Shown: in pieces, positions 23,995-32,993 of the stretch
Layout of the letters: the number at the start of each line of letters is the position of its first letter
Numbering within the stretch: position 1 is the first letter of the stretch
NCBI RefSeq assembly: GCF_003112515.1
Contig: NZ_BEVZ01000005.1
Coordinates: 186,001 to 250,000, forward strand
DNA: 64,000 nucleotides
Direction: 5' to 3'
Origin: Streptomyces fragilis
Lineage (GTDB): Bacteria > Actinomycetota > Actinomycetes > Streptomycetales > Streptomycetaceae
Made by a program: the position numbers and the translations under genes
Notes under the pieces: model-generated
Told to the model about the DNA's origin: nothing
The model's input: only the letters and a program-made list of their open reading frames with translations
The model's database searches: none

Positions 23995-26031
23995 GTGAGC
24001 GGAACGTCCGAAGGTCCGGCTGCTCCGGATCGCATGGACCAGACCGTCACGGAGCGTGGCGCGGAGCCCTCGGCGCCCGCGGCGCCCTCATCGTCCTCAG
24101 GGGGCGCGGCATCACCCGGCCCTGCCGCCGGACCGAAGCCGTCCTCCCCGCGGGGCGGCTCCGCCCGCGACGCCGCCACCGGCGGTGACGCCAGTGGTGA
24201 CGCCGCGCGGGGCCGGACGCCGGACGCCGTGCGGACGCCCGCAGCGGGCGGCGACGCGCTGCTCGCCCTCGACCCCGCCTACCGGTCCGCCTTCACGGCG
24301 GCGCCGCTGGCCATGGCGGTGGTCGCCCCGGACGGCCTGGTGGTGGGCGCCAACGCGACCCTCGCCCGGCTCCTCGGCGCGCCCCGCCCCGACACGCTGG
24401 CCGGCAGGGTCGCCGCCGACCTGGTGGACCTGGCGGCCGACCCGCGCACCTGGCAGGCGTACCGGGAGGTGCTGCGCGGCCGGCAGGCGGTGCTGCGCTG
24501 CACCCGTCGGCTCAAGCACCCCGACGGGCACTCCCTCTGGGCCCAGGTCACCGTGACCCCGCTGACCGGCGGCGAACAGGGCGTGCTGCTCTCCGTCGCC
24601 GACATCTCCGCCCGCCGCGAGCTCCAGGCCCGGCTGCGTCACCTCCAGATGCACGACCCGGTCACCCGGCTGCCCAACCGCAGCCTCTTCTTCGAGCGGC
24701 TGACCACCGCCCTGGAGACCGCCCTGACCTCGGACGTCGGCACCGGCCGGGTCGGGCTGTGCTACCTGGACCTCGACGGCTTCAAGGCGATCAACGACAC
24801 CCTCGGCCACCGGGTGGGCGACCGGCTGCTGGCCGCGGTGGCCGAGCGGCTCACCCGGTGCGCCGACGAGGCCGGCTACAACCGCACCGGCGTGCCGCTG
24901 GTGGCGCGGCTCGGCGGCGACGAGTTCGCGCTGCTGGTGGAGGACTCCGCCGGCACCGAACAGCTCGCCGACCTGGCCGAGGCCGTCCTCACCGCCCTGC
25001 AGGCGCCCTTCGACCTCTCCGGTCAGCGGCTCTCCGTCTCCGCCTCCATCGGCGTCGTCGAGCGGCACGCCGAGGGCACCACGGCGACCGGGCTGATGCA
25101 GGCCGCCGACACCACGCTCTACTGGGCGAAGGCCGACGGGAAGTCGCGCTGGACCCTCTTCGACCCCGAGCGCAACGCGCACCGGATGACCCGGCAGGCC
25201 CTGGTCTCCACGCTGCGGCCCGGCATCGAGCGGGAGGAGTTCGTCCTCCAGTACCAGCCGCTGGTCGGGATGTCCGACGGGCGGCTGCGCGGGGTGGAGG
25301 CGCTGGTGCGGTGGGACCACCCCCAGTTCGGGATGCTCTCGCCGAACCGGTTCGTGGGGCTGGCCGAGGAGGACGGGTCCATCGTGCCGCTGGGGCGGTG
25401 GATCCTGCGGACCGCCTGCCGGCAGGCCCGGCGGTGGCAGCTCGACCACCCGGGCGAGCCGCCCCTGTTCGTCAGCGTCAACGTGGCGGTGCGGCAGGTC
25501 TGGGACTCCGACCTGGTGTCGGACGTGGCGCGGATCCTCGCGGAGTGCGAGCTCGACCCAGGGCTGCTGCAGCTGGAACTCACCGAGTCGGCCCTGATGG
25601 GGTCCGCGGGCCGCCCGATCAAGGCGCTCCAGGCCCTCAGCGACATGGGCGTGCGGATCGCCATCGACGACTTCGGCACCGGGTACTCCAACCTCGCCTA
25701 CCTGAGCCGGCTCCCGGTGTCGGTCCTGAAGCTCGACGGGTCGTTCGTCCGGGGCTTCCAGTACGAGGACGGCGCCGGGAGCGGGGCCGGGGCCGCGGGG
25801 GAGGGCGGGCGGTCCGCGCCGAACGCGGCGGACGAGGTGATCGTCGAGGCGATGGTGCAGCTCGCCCACCGGCTGGGACTCAGCGTCACCGCCGAGGGCG
25901 TGGAGACGGCGGCACAGGCCGCCCGGCTGCGCCGCATCGGCTGCGACACCGGCCAGGGCTGGCTCTACAGCCGCCCCGTGCCCCCCGACGACATCGTCGC
26001 CCTCCTCACCCAGGACGCCCCGGTCCTCTGA
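23995..26031 (+). CDS. cdgA: PAS-GGDEF-EAL bifunctional cyclic-di-GMP enzyme (CdgA)
   Basis: This 678-aa protein has an Ala/Pro-rich disordered N-terminus (1-90) and a PAS sensor domain (about 95-212). The GGDEF diguanylate cyclase domain (about 215-385) has intact RLGGDEF at 305-311, and the EAL phosphodiesterase domain (about 400-675) has VEAL and DDFGTGYSNL intact. No RxxD inhibitory site precedes GGDEF, so product feedback may be absent. No transmembrane helix is visible. In Streptomyces CdgA sets c-di-GMP levels that hold back development through BldD. The gene position matches S. coelicolor cdgA. GTG start with GGGAGC nearby. A Gly/Ala insert (about 590-606) interrupts the EAL domain. 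Confidence 0.93.
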   Translation: MSGTSEGPAAPDRMDQTVTERGAEPSAPAAPSSSSGGAASPGPAAGPKPSSPRGGSARDAATGGDASGDAARGRTPDAVRTPAAGGDALLALDPAYRSAFTAAPLAMAVVAPDGLVVGANATLARLLGAPRPDTLAGRVAADLVDLAADPRTWQAYREVLRGRQAVLRCTRRLKHPDGHSLWAQVTVTPLTGGEQGVLLSVADISARRELQARLRHLQMHDPVTRLPNRSLFFERLTTALETALTSDVGTGRVGLCYLDLDGFKAINDTLGHRVGDRLLAAVAERLTRCADEAGYNRTGVPLVARLGGDEFALLVEDSAGTEQLADLAEAVLTALQAPFDLSGQRLSVSASIGVVERHAEGTTATGLMQAADTTLYWAKADGKSRWTLFDPERNAHRMTRQALVSTLRPGIEREEFVLQYQPLVGMSDGRLRGVEALVRWDHPQFGMLSPNRFVGLAEEDGSIVPLGRWILRTACRQARRWQLDHPGEPPLFVSVNVAVRQVWDSDLVSDVARILAECELDPGLLQLELTESALMGSAGRPIKALQALSDMGVRIAIDDFGTGYSNLAYLSRLPVSVLKLDGSFVRGFQYEDGAGSGAGAAGEGGRSAPNAADEVIVEAMVQLAHRLGLSVTAEGVETAAQAARLRRIGCDTGQGWLYSRPVPPDDIVALLTQDAPVL

Positions 26032-26096
26032 CCGCCCCCGCGCCCCGTCACCGTTTCCGTTCCCGTCCTCGTCGTTCCACGCCGCCAAGCCGACGG

Positions 26097-26966
26097 CTAC
26101 GCCGTCTGCGGCTGCAGCGCCCTGAGGTGGGCGGCGGTCTCGGCGTCGGCGGGGAGGAACGTCTCGATCGCCAGCTCGGAGACGGTCACGTCCATCGGCG
26201 TGTTGAAGGTGCTGATGGAGGAGACGAAGGACAGCACCCGCCCGCGGTGCTCGATCCGCAGGGGCAGGGCGAAGTACGCGTTCGCCGGCCCGCTCTCCGC
26301 CGGTCCGTCCTCCGACGGCCGCCCGGTGTGGTGCACGCCCGACCGGGTCGCCTCGTCCTCGGGGAGCGCCGGAGCCGACGGGTAGGCGGCCACCTCCTCG
26401 TACAGGGCGCGCAGGGAGTCCGAACGCAGATGGGCGATCTGCCGCTCCATCTGGGCGAGCAGGTGCCCGCGCCACTCCGCCAGGTTCCGGATCCTGGGAG
26501 CCATGCCCTGCGGGTGCAGGGTGAGCCGCATGGCGTTCAGCGGGGGCGTGAGCAGGTGCTCCGGCACGCCCTCCAGCAGCATGAGGATCCCCTGGTTGGC
26601 GGCCAGCACGTTGTAGCAGCCGTCGACGACGACCGCCGGATAGGGGTCGTAGCCGCGCAGCAGCCGCTCGATGCCCTCCCGCAGCGCGCCCATCGCCGGG
26701 TCCTCCAGGGGTGTCTCCGTGTAGCGGGGGGCGTAACCGGCCGCCAGCAGCAGCCCGTTGCGGTCCCGGACGGGTATCTCCAGGTGCTCGGCGAGCCTGA
26801 GGAGCATGTCCTCGCTCGGGCGGGAGCGCCCGGTCTCGATGAAGCTGATGTGACGGGCCGAGGAGTCGGCGCGCAGCGCCAGCTCCAGCTGGCTGATCCG
26901 GCGCCGTTCGCGCCAGCCGCGCAACAGCGGTCCCACACCCGTGCCGAGGGAGGCAGTCGTCGTCAT
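26097..26966 (-). CDS. XRE family regulator with MmyB-like ligand-binding domain
   Basis: This 289-aa regulator has a helix-turn-helix at about 12-66 (RRRISQLELALRADSSARHISFIETGRSRPS). A C-terminal MmyB-like domain follows, with YPAVVVDGCYNVLAANQG and MRLTLHPQGMAPRIRNLAEWRGHLLAQ. That domain is PAS-like and is thought to bind a fatty-acid-type ligand. A short acidic insert lies near 215-235. The ATG at 26966 has no clear ribosome binding site, so the message may be leaderless or the GTG at 26936 may be used. It is adjacent to the helicase-nuclease genes and in the same direction (73-bp gap downstream of them), so it is not obviously their regulator. Confidence 0.88.
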   Translation of the reverse strand: MTTTASLGTGVGPLLRGWRERRRISQLELALRADSSARHISFIETGRSRPSEDMLLRLAEHLEIPVRDRNGLLLAAGYAPRYTETPLEDPAMGALREGIERLLRGYDPYPAVVVDGCYNVLAANQGILMLLEGVPEHLLTPPLNAMRLTLHPQGMAPRIRNLAEWRGHLLAQMERQIAHLRSDSLRALYEEVAAYPSAPALPEDEATRSGVHHTGRPSEDGPAESGPANAYFALPLRIEHRGRVLSFVSSISTFNTPMDVTVSELAIETFLPADAETAAHLRALQPQTA

Positions 26967-27038
26967 ACGACGACGGTATCGCGGTCCCCCGGCGGCGTGC
27001 CGGACTCCGCCCGTCGGGTCCGGGGGCGATGTCGGGCG

Positions 27039-28397
27039 TCAGGGGCGCCAGGGGACGCGGTGTTCGGCGAGGTGGGAGAGGACCGCGTGGTTGGCCTCCC
27101 ACCCGTCGGGGAACTTCACGGTGACTCCCAGCTGCACCGGCTCGGTGGACGGGTGGTCGTCGAGCAGGTCGGCCACCCCCGCCCGGCAGACGACGATGCA
27201 GGCGTGCCGGTGCCGCGACGCCAGGACGCACAGCCGCCCCGTCTCCAGGTGGAACGCCGTCGCGTCCGGGCGCCCCGACAGCGGGTGCAGCACCACCGTC
27301 ACGTCGTACTCCCGCCCCTGCAGCCGGTTGGCGGTGTCGACGACGACGTCCCGCACCCCCAGCTCGGCCAGCGCCGCCCGCACCGCGGCCGCCTGGTCGC
27401 GGTGGGCCGTGCCGACCGCCACCCGGTCGGCGGTCAGCGGCACCGGGACGTCCGACCGCTCCGAGACAGCGGCCCCGCCCCGGTCCAGCAGCCGCCGCAC
27501 CACCGTGGCGACCGCCCGCACCGCCTCCGGGTCGGTCCGCGGCGTCAGCCGGTGCGGCAGCTCCAGCAGCCCCCACCCCGAGTGCGCCGCCTCGTCGATC
27601 ACCCGGTCAGGGCCCGACCCGTCCGACGGCACCGCGAACGACAGCCGCCGGTCGTCGTGACCGGTGCCGGCGCGGAACGGCGTGTACGGGTAGAACGCGG
27701 CGGACACCAGCGGGGCCGCCGACGCCGGGAGGCGCCACGACACCGGCAGCCGGTGCTGCGGCAGACCGGGGTTGTGGGCCAGCAGCGTGGAGACCGCCGA
27801 GGCGGACGGGTCGTACGACAGCCCCGCCCACTGCTCCGCGCCCACCACCGAGAACGGGTCCAGCTGACCGGGGTCGCCCACGAACAGCGCCCGGTCGAAC
27901 AGCCCGGCCACCGTCAGCAGCGCGTCCGAGCGCATCTGGTACGCCTCGTCGACGATCGCCTGCTCCCAGTGCGCGTCGGAGGGCTTCACATGGCCCCACT
28001 TGGCCGCCGTGGAGATCACCACCGGCAGCCCCGCCAGCGCGGCCGCCTTGTCGGAGAGCAGGACGTTGTCCAGGCCCTCCAGCGCCTTGTCGTACGCGTC
28101 GGCGTCGCTGCTGTGCAGCCGGCCCACCGGCAGGTCGGGCCGCTTCTCGTGCAGCCGCAGCACCAGGTCGTCCACCTGCGCGTTGGTCTGCGCGACCACC
28201 ATCAACGGACGGCCCGCGTCCGCCAGCTCCAGCGCCGCCCGCACCACCAGCGTCGACTTGCCGGCGCCGGGCGGGGAGTCCACCACCACGCCACGGTGGG
28301 CGCCCACCTTCGTGTCGCGCAGGATCGCCTCGGTGACCCGGGCGGCCTCCGCGCCGGGATCGAAGGCCGCGGCTCGGGCGGCCCCGACGGACGTCAT
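27039..28397 (-). CDS. Superfamily 1B (UPF1/Dna2-like) helicase-type ATPase
   Basis: This 452-aa protein carries a complete set of SF1 motifs: Walker A DSPPGAGKST (40-49), motif Ia VVAQTN, motif II VDEAYQ (149-154), motif III GDPGQLDP (174-181), motif IV-like LPVSWRLP (218-224) and motif V VDTANRLQGREYD (353-365). A degenerate motif VI GRLCVLASRHRHA (387-399) follows. This is the UPF1/SMUBP2/Dna2-type layout without large insertions. It should move on or unwind nucleic acid using ATP. The start ATG overlaps the stop of the 547-aa gene (TGATG), so it is translationally coupled. With the Cas4-like nuclease two genes upstream it resembles a Dna2 split over separate subunits. Confidence 0.85.
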   Translation of the reverse strand: MTSVGAARAAAFDPGAEAARVTEAILRDTKVGAHRGVVVDSPPGAGKSTLVVRAALELADAGRPLMVVAQTNAQVDDLVLRLHEKRPDLPVGRLHSSDADAYDKALEGLDNVLLSDKAAALAGLPVVISTAAKWGHVKPSDAHWEQAIVDEAYQMRSDALLTVAGLFDRALFVGDPGQLDPFSVVGAEQWAGLSYDPSASAVSTLLAHNPGLPQHRLPVSWRLPASAAPLVSAAFYPYTPFRAGTGHDDRRLSFAVPSDGSGPDRVIDEAAHSGWGLLELPHRLTPRTDPEAVRAVATVVRRLLDRGGAAVSERSDVPVPLTADRVAVGTAHRDQAAAVRAALAELGVRDVVVDTANRLQGREYDVTVVLHPLSGRPDATAFHLETGRLCVLASRHRHACIVVCRAGVADLLDDHPSTEPVQLGVTVKFPDGWEANHAVLSHLAEHRVPWRP

Positions 28398-30040
28398 CAC
28401 AGCAGGTCCTCCTCGGTGACGGGATCGGCGGCGGGCAGCGGGGCCGGGTCCGAGGGCGGCCCGCCGTGCGTCCACGGGGTGTTCTCCGGGTCCGGCAGCT
28501 TGGGGCCGCCGCGCGGTTCGTGCTCGAAGAGCGTGAAGCAGAGCCGGTCGCCCTTCTCCGGGACCGAGCCGAGGGCCGGCTCCTTGCCCCGGCCCATCCT
28601 GTCCACGATCCGCAGGACGACCAGCAGCGGGCCCTCCGCGGAAACCTCCCCCGCGCCGCCCGCACCGCCGTCCTCCTCCTCGGCGGCGACGAACCGGGCC
28701 GTCTGCGGCTTGCCCTCCAGCGAACGGAAGACCTTCGCCTTCTCACCCAGGTGCGGCCGGTCCTCCGTGCGCACCGTGACCAGCGGGCGCGGAGAGGGAC
28801 GCTTGGTCTCCGTGTACGTCATCGCCACCTCGACGACCTCGCCGACGAAGGCCTCCCCGGTCAGCCGCCGCGCGGCCAGCACCAGCGGGTCGTCCAGCGC
28901 CTCCTGGGCGTCCAGCTTCGCCTGCTCCCGCTCCCGGCGGGCCAGCTTCTGCGCCGCCGTGACCGCGTCGTCGATCCTCGGCTGCGGGGGCTCACCGGAG
29001 GCCACCCGGTCCCGGTGCGCGGTGAACGACCAGCGGTCGCCCGTCCAGCGGTCCGGGACCCGGGACGCCTCGGGCAGCGCGCGCAGCAGGTCCAGGCCGC
29101 GCCAGACGTTCTCCCAGGTGGGCAGCGTGCGTGAGCGGACCAGCTCGCCGATCTCCCGCTCCGCCTCGGACAGGTGCGCCAGCAGCGCGTCGGCGGCCAC
29201 CCCGTCCTCGGCGGCGGCCAGCGCCGAACGGGCCCGGTCGTAACGCTCGATCGCGGGGGCCAGCAGCCGGTTGTCGAAGGCGGGGTCGGTGGCCGGACCG
29301 GCCGGCGGGCACAGCAGCTGGCCCTCGGGGTCCCGCCCCAGCTCGGCCCGCAGCGCCGCCTCGGCGCCGGTCAGACCCTCCTCCACGGGCGGGTCGATCC
29401 AGGCGAGCAGCGCCCCCAGGTGCTGGTCCTCCAGGCTGGACTGCCCGGTGGCCCAGTGCCGGGACAGCAGGTCGGTCATGGCGAGCAGCAGCGAGGAGCC
29501 CGGAACCCGGGCCCGCTCACCGAAGTGGGTGAGCCAGCGGCCCAGCAGCGGCACCCGCGGCGGCGCCGGGTACGCCGTCTCCGGGTCCTGGTCGGCGGTG
29601 CGGCGGAACCGGGTGGAGCGGCCCAGCAGCCGCAGGAACTCCACGCCCGCCCGGCTCGGCACGATCAGCTGCGGGGCGTCGGCGCACAGCTCCCGCTCCA
29701 CCTTCACCTGCCGCCCCGTCTCCGGGTCGGCCTCCTTGCCCTCCACCAGTTCGACGTCGTCCGCGAAGGACTCCACGTACGGCAGCACCACGTCGGCCAG
29801 CTCGGCCAGGAAGGCGGACCGCAGGTCGCGGTCGCGGGGCTGCGGCACCACCAGCAGGCGCGGCGCGTCCCGGTCGCAGCCGACCAGCGCGCCCAGCGGG
29901 GCGCCGGCCTCGCCGGCCGTGGTCAACGGCACCACGACCAGCGGGCGCTCGGCGAGGTGCCGGTGCCGCACGGTGGCGGCCGGCTGGGCGCGGCCCGCGC
30001 GGATCGCCTCCAGCCGGGCCAGGGTCGTGATCAGCGACAT
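28397..30040 (-). CDS. Unknown 547-aa protein in a helicase-nuclease operon
   Basis: I do not recognise this protein. It begins MSLITTLARLEAIRAG and has an alpha/beta N-terminal half with VVVPLTTAGEAGAPLGALVGC and PQLIVPSRAGVEFLRLLGR. The helical centre contains LTHFGERARVPGSSLLLAMTDLLSRHW, a charged coiled segment (AAQKLARREREQAKLDAQEALDD, in parts), and a beta-rich C-terminal domain (about 420-520; VVEVAMTYTETKRPSPRPL, LLVVLRIVDRMGRGKEP) that could be an OB-like fold. It has no helicase or nuclease motif. It overlaps the nuclease gene by 10 bp upstream and the helicase by 1 bp downstream, so it is probably a structural or specificity subunit of one complex. Confidence 0.7.
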   Translation of the reverse strand: MSLITTLARLEAIRAGRAQPAATVRHRHLAERPLVVVPLTTAGEAGAPLGALVGCDRDAPRLLVVPQPRDRDLRSAFLAELADVVLPYVESFADDVELVEGKEADPETGRQVKVERELCADAPQLIVPSRAGVEFLRLLGRSTRFRRTADQDPETAYPAPPRVPLLGRWLTHFGERARVPGSSLLLAMTDLLSRHWATGQSSLEDQHLGALLAWIDPPVEEGLTGAEAALRAELGRDPEGQLLCPPAGPATDPAFDNRLLAPAIERYDRARSALAAAEDGVAADALLAHLSEAEREIGELVRSRTLPTWENVWRGLDLLRALPEASRVPDRWTGDRWSFTAHRDRVASGEPPQPRIDDAVTAAQKLARREREQAKLDAQEALDDPLVLAARRLTGEAFVGEVVEVAMTYTETKRPSPRPLVTVRTEDRPHLGEKAKVFRSLEGKPQTARFVAAEEEDGGAGGAGEVSAEGPLLVVLRIVDRMGRGKEPALGSVPEKGDRLCFTLFEHEPRGGPKLPDPENTPWTHGGPPSDPAPLPAADPVTEEDLL

Positions 30041-31257
30041 GCCAGCGCCTCCTCCCGCAGCCGGGCCGCCCGGCGCAGCGCGGCGACCGCCGGGTCGGCG
30101 GCGTCCCCCGCCTCGCCGTGCGCGGCCGCCAGCACCGCTTCCACGGCGGCCAGCTCGCCCAGCTCGGCCCGCGCGGACCGGCCCAGCACCGTCACCGTGC
30201 CCTCGGCACGGGCCCGGGCCCGGCAGTGGAAGGCCAGCTCGCAGGTGGCCAGGCACTCCGGGGTGTACTCCGCGCGCACCGACTCGACCGTCTCGGCGAG
30301 CAGGTCGGCGGGCAGCTCGGGGGAGAAGCACGCGCCCGGCGCCAGACCCGCCGCGATCTCCTCGACCCGGGTCAGCCGGCCCAGCTGCCGGGCCGTCACC
30401 GCGCGCTGCTTGCGCACGTCCACGGCGGAGGCGGTGGGCAGGTTGGAGAAGTCCTTCGGGCAGACGAGGAGGATGCGGTGGCGCACCCGCGGCGGCGGAT
30501 CGAGGCGCGCGGCCACGTCCTCCAGCGCCAGCACGTACACCGCGGCCTGGCGCGCCGCGGCGCCCACCTTCGCGGCGTCCGCGGAGCCGTCCAGCATGGG
30601 GAACGACTTGATCTCCACGACCGTCCAGGTGCCGTCCGGGTGGACCACGACCGCGTCCGGCTCGAGGAAGGCGGGGGTGCCGGCCACCTCGAGGGCCAGC
30701 ATGGGATGGTCCAGGAGCGTCCAGGCGCCCTCCGCCTCGGCCGCGGCGGCGGCCTCGCGCAGGGCCAGCGCGGTGCGCCCGGCCCGGCCCTGCGGGCCCG
30801 TCGCGGCCAGGTCCGGCAGGCGGGCGCCGCCGGGCGGGGGCTCCGGGGCCGAGGGATCGAGCCGCTCGCGCACCAGCCGCAGCAGCTCGGCGCCCCCGTC
30901 GCCCTTCACCCGCGCCTCGAAGGCGTGGCCGCGGGTGAACGCGAACTGGGACTGGCCGAAGGGCGCGGGAGCGCCGAGCGCGCTCGCCAGCGCGGTCTTG
31001 TCCACGCCGGCGCCGTCCAGGATCGCGCGGCGTTCGCACCCCGGGTTGGCGGCCAGCGCGGCGAGGGCGCGGGCGTCCAGGGGCTTGGCCTGGACGCCGG
31101 GCCCCCGCAGCTCGGCCAGCCGCTGCCGCAGCGCGGGCGCGTCGCCGTACGGGGCCTCGCCCTGGCCCACGCGGTCCCCGCCGGGCCCGGGCGACTGGTT
31201 CGGCTCGGGGCCCGGACCGCCCCGACCGGGGCGCGGGCCGCTCAGGTATTCGCTCAC
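30031..31257 (-). CDS. Cas4/AddB/Dna2-type Fe-S PD-(D/E)XK nuclease
   Basis: This 408-aa predicted exonuclease has catalytic residues D201 (LEPDAVVV), E215 and K217 (VVEIKSF), then a QxxxY motif (Q237-Y241), which is the RecB/Cas4 signature. Four cysteines in the Fe-S nuclease arrangement are present: C74 (NPGCERR) before the core, and C335, C339, C345 (PECLATCELAFHC) after it. Such proteins bind a 4Fe-4S cluster and degrade DNA ends. The N-terminal 40 residues are Gly/Pro-rich and the start is uncertain: GTG 31257 is used, with GTG 31281 and 31308 possible. It is the first gene of a coupled three-gene set with an unknown protein and an SF1 helicase. Confidence 0.8.
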   Translation of the reverse strand: MSEYLSGPRPGRGGPGPEPNQSPGPGGDRVGQGEAPYGDAPALRQRLAELRGPGVQAKPLDARALAALAANPGCERRAILDGAGVDKTALASALGAPAPFGQSQFAFTRGHAFEARVKGDGGAELLRLVRERLDPSAPEPPPGGARLPDLAATGPQGRAGRTALALREAAAAAEAEGAWTLLDHPMLALEVAGTPAFLEPDAVVVHPDGTWTVVEIKSFPMLDGSADAAKVGAAARQAAVYVLALEDVAARLDPPPRVRHRILLVCPKDFSNLPTASAVDVRKQRAVTARQLGRLTRVEEIAAGLAPGACFSPELPADLLAETVESVRAEYTPECLATCELAFHCRARARAEGTVTVLGRSARAELGELAAVEAVLAAAHGEAGDAADPAVAALRRAARLREEALACR

Positions 31258-31503
31258 CCGGGGAAGTCTGGCATCCGCCACCGACAACGCGGGGTGCGCG
31301 TGGGACACGAGGGGTTGTCGAGGCCGGACGACCGCATTGCGGGGGGTGGCGAAGGGGAGCGAATCGGCGGGACGGGGCGTCCGTCCGTGTCCACCGGGGG
31401 TTCACTGACGTTGAATCCCACGCTGCCGCTGAATTCGCCGCTGGGAATTCACGCCGTGAGCTACTGCCGGTTCTCGAGCTATTGAGGTCCTTGGAGGCCG
31501 AAA

Positions 31504-31833
31504 ATGCAGAACAGCCGTCCGTCGGTGCGAGGCGACGTCGTGACCGTTCCCACGCGGCAAGGGCTCGAGGCGGTGGACATCCTGCGCCGCCACCACCTCG
31601 AGGCGGTGGGGCCCGTGCTGCACGACGACCGGGGCGGGACTCTGGGCTTCGTGGTGCCGACCGGCACGGCGGAGCGGTGGAACGTCCCCGGCAGCCGGTG
31701 CGTGCACCGGGCCGAGGGCACGGACTGGCTCCTGCCGCCCGCCCCCGACGGGCTCGCCACCGACCCCGTCGTGCTGCGCCGCGCCCTCAGCGAGGCCGCC
31801 CGCCTCATCGCCGCCGCCGACAGCTGCGAGTAG
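31504..31833 (+). CDS. Small hypothetical protein
   Basis: This 109-aa soluble protein begins MQNSRPSVRGDVVTVPTRQG. It contains VDILRRHHLEAVGPVLHDDRGGTLGFVVPTGTAERW and ends in a helix. I have seen similar short proteins in Streptomyces related to the N-terminal part of bifunctional primase/polymerase-like proteins, but the similarity is only by eye. TTGGAGG lies 6 bases before the ATG. The upstream 100 bases are AT-richer and hold a repeated GAATTC, probably the promoter. It is followed by the spermidine-synthase-like gene after 75 bp. Confidence 0.65.
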   Translation: MQNSRPSVRGDVVTVPTRQGLEAVDILRRHHLEAVGPVLHDDRGGTLGFVVPTGTAERWNVPGSRCVHRAEGTDWLLPPAPDGLATDPVVLRRALSEAARLIAAADSCE

Positions 31834-31908
31834 ACCCCCCGGACCCGCACCCCGCCCCCGTCGCCCCCGCCCCGCGGTGGCCCTTCGGGCGGAGGCGACA
31901 ATGGGCGT

Positions 31909-32766
31909 ATGGGCAGGAAGACACGGGGCGGGACGGCCCCCGGGGTGACCGAGGAGGTCGACGGCGGGACGGCCGCGCTCGTGCCGGACCGGGACCGCCC
32001 CCGCGGCTGGACGCTGACGATCGACGGCGCGCCCCAGTCCCACGTGGACCTGGACGACCCCACGCACCTCGCGTTCACCTACCAGCGCCGCATCGGCCAC
32101 GTGATCGACCTGGCCGCCCCGCAGGGCAGGCCGGTGACCGCACTCCACCTGGGCGGCGGCGCCTTCACCCTGGCGAGGTACGTCGCCGCGACCCGCCCCC
32201 GCTCCTCGCAGCAGGTCGTCGAACGCGACGGACGCCTCGTCCAGCTGGTGCGCCGGGAACTGCCCCTGGACCCCGCCGCCCGCATCCGGGTACGGACCGC
32301 GGACGCCCGCGAGGGCCTGGCCAAGGCCCCGGACGCCCGGGCCGACCTGATCGTCGCCGACGTCTTCGGCGGCGCCCGCACCCCCGCCCACCTCACCTCC
32401 GTGGAGTTCCTGGACGAGGTGCGCCGCGCCCTGGCGCCCGGCGGGCGGTACGTCGCCAACATCGCGGACGGCGCGCCCCTGACGTTCCTCCGGGGCCAGA
32501 TCGCCACCGCGGCCGCCCGGTTCGCCGAACTCGCGCTGATCGCGGAACCCGCGGTGCTGCGCGGCAAGCGGTTCGGCAACGCCGTGCTCGTCGCCTCCGA
32601 CGCGCCGCTCCCCGTCGCCGACCTGACCCGCCGCGCGGCCGGCGACCCGCACACCGCCCGGGTGGAGCACGGCCGGGCCCTGCTGGACTTCACCGGCGGC
32701 GCCGCCCCCGTCACCGACGCCACCGCCGTGGCCTCGCCCGCCCCGCCGGCCTCGGCGTTCACCTAG
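31909..32766 (+). CDS. Spermidine synthase-like (fused-type) methyltransferase-fold protein
   Basis: This 285-aa protein has the Rossmann core of aminopropyl-/methyltransferases. It carries an N-terminal beta strand region (SHVDLDDPTHLAFTYQRRIGHVIDL), the SAM/dcSAM loop LHLGGGAFTLARYV, an acidic VVERDGRLV at the end of strand 2, and DLIVADVFGGARTP at the catalytic position. The spermidine synthase gatekeeper residues are not clear, so it may use another acceptor. The C-terminal 25 residues are Ala/Pro-rich filler. The ATG 31909 start has GGAGGCGAC upstream. It is convergent with bglC, with two hairpins between. Confidence 0.8.
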   Translation: MGRKTRGGTAPGVTEEVDGGTAALVPDRDRPRGWTLTIDGAPQSHVDLDDPTHLAFTYQRRIGHVIDLAAPQGRPVTALHLGGGAFTLARYVAATRPRSSQQVVERDGRLVQLVRRELPLDPAARIRVRTADAREGLAKAPDARADLIVADVFGGARTPAHLTSVEFLDEVRRALAPGGRYVANIADGAPLTFLRGQIATAAARFAELALIAEPAVLRGKRFGNAVLVASDAPLPVADLTRRAAGDPHTARVEHGRALLDFTGGAAPVTDATAVASPAPPASAFT

Positions 32767-32882
32767 GGCCTGTCCGCCGGAAAGGCCCTGGCCCGCGACC
32801 GCCACCCCCGCGACCGCGCCCCCTGGGCCCGCGCCCCCTGGGCCCGCGACCCGTGAGCCCAGGACCGGGACGGCCACGGCAA

Positions 32883-32922
32883 AGCCCGCCTCCGGTGGCC
32901 TGGACGGCACCGGAGACGGGCT
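32883..32922. terminator. Hairpin between spermidine-synthase-like gene and bglC
   Basis: A 15-bp stem with one mismatch (32883-32897 with 32908-32922) and a 10-base loop lies downstream of the plus-strand gene. The GC-rich DNA at 32767-32860 before it only shows short CCCTGGGCCCGCG repeats. Confidence 0.6.
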
Positions 32923-32993
32923 CCATCGCGCGGCCCGCGCCTCCGCCGGTGGCGGGGAGGAAGTGGGGCGAAGGCCCGGGCCGCACGTCACAA

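Noticed and set aside
30118..31485. A 455-codon plus-strand frame opposite the Cas4-like nuclease
   Set aside because: Arg/Gly/His-rich shadow; the minus-strand nuclease has intact catalytic and cysteine motifs.
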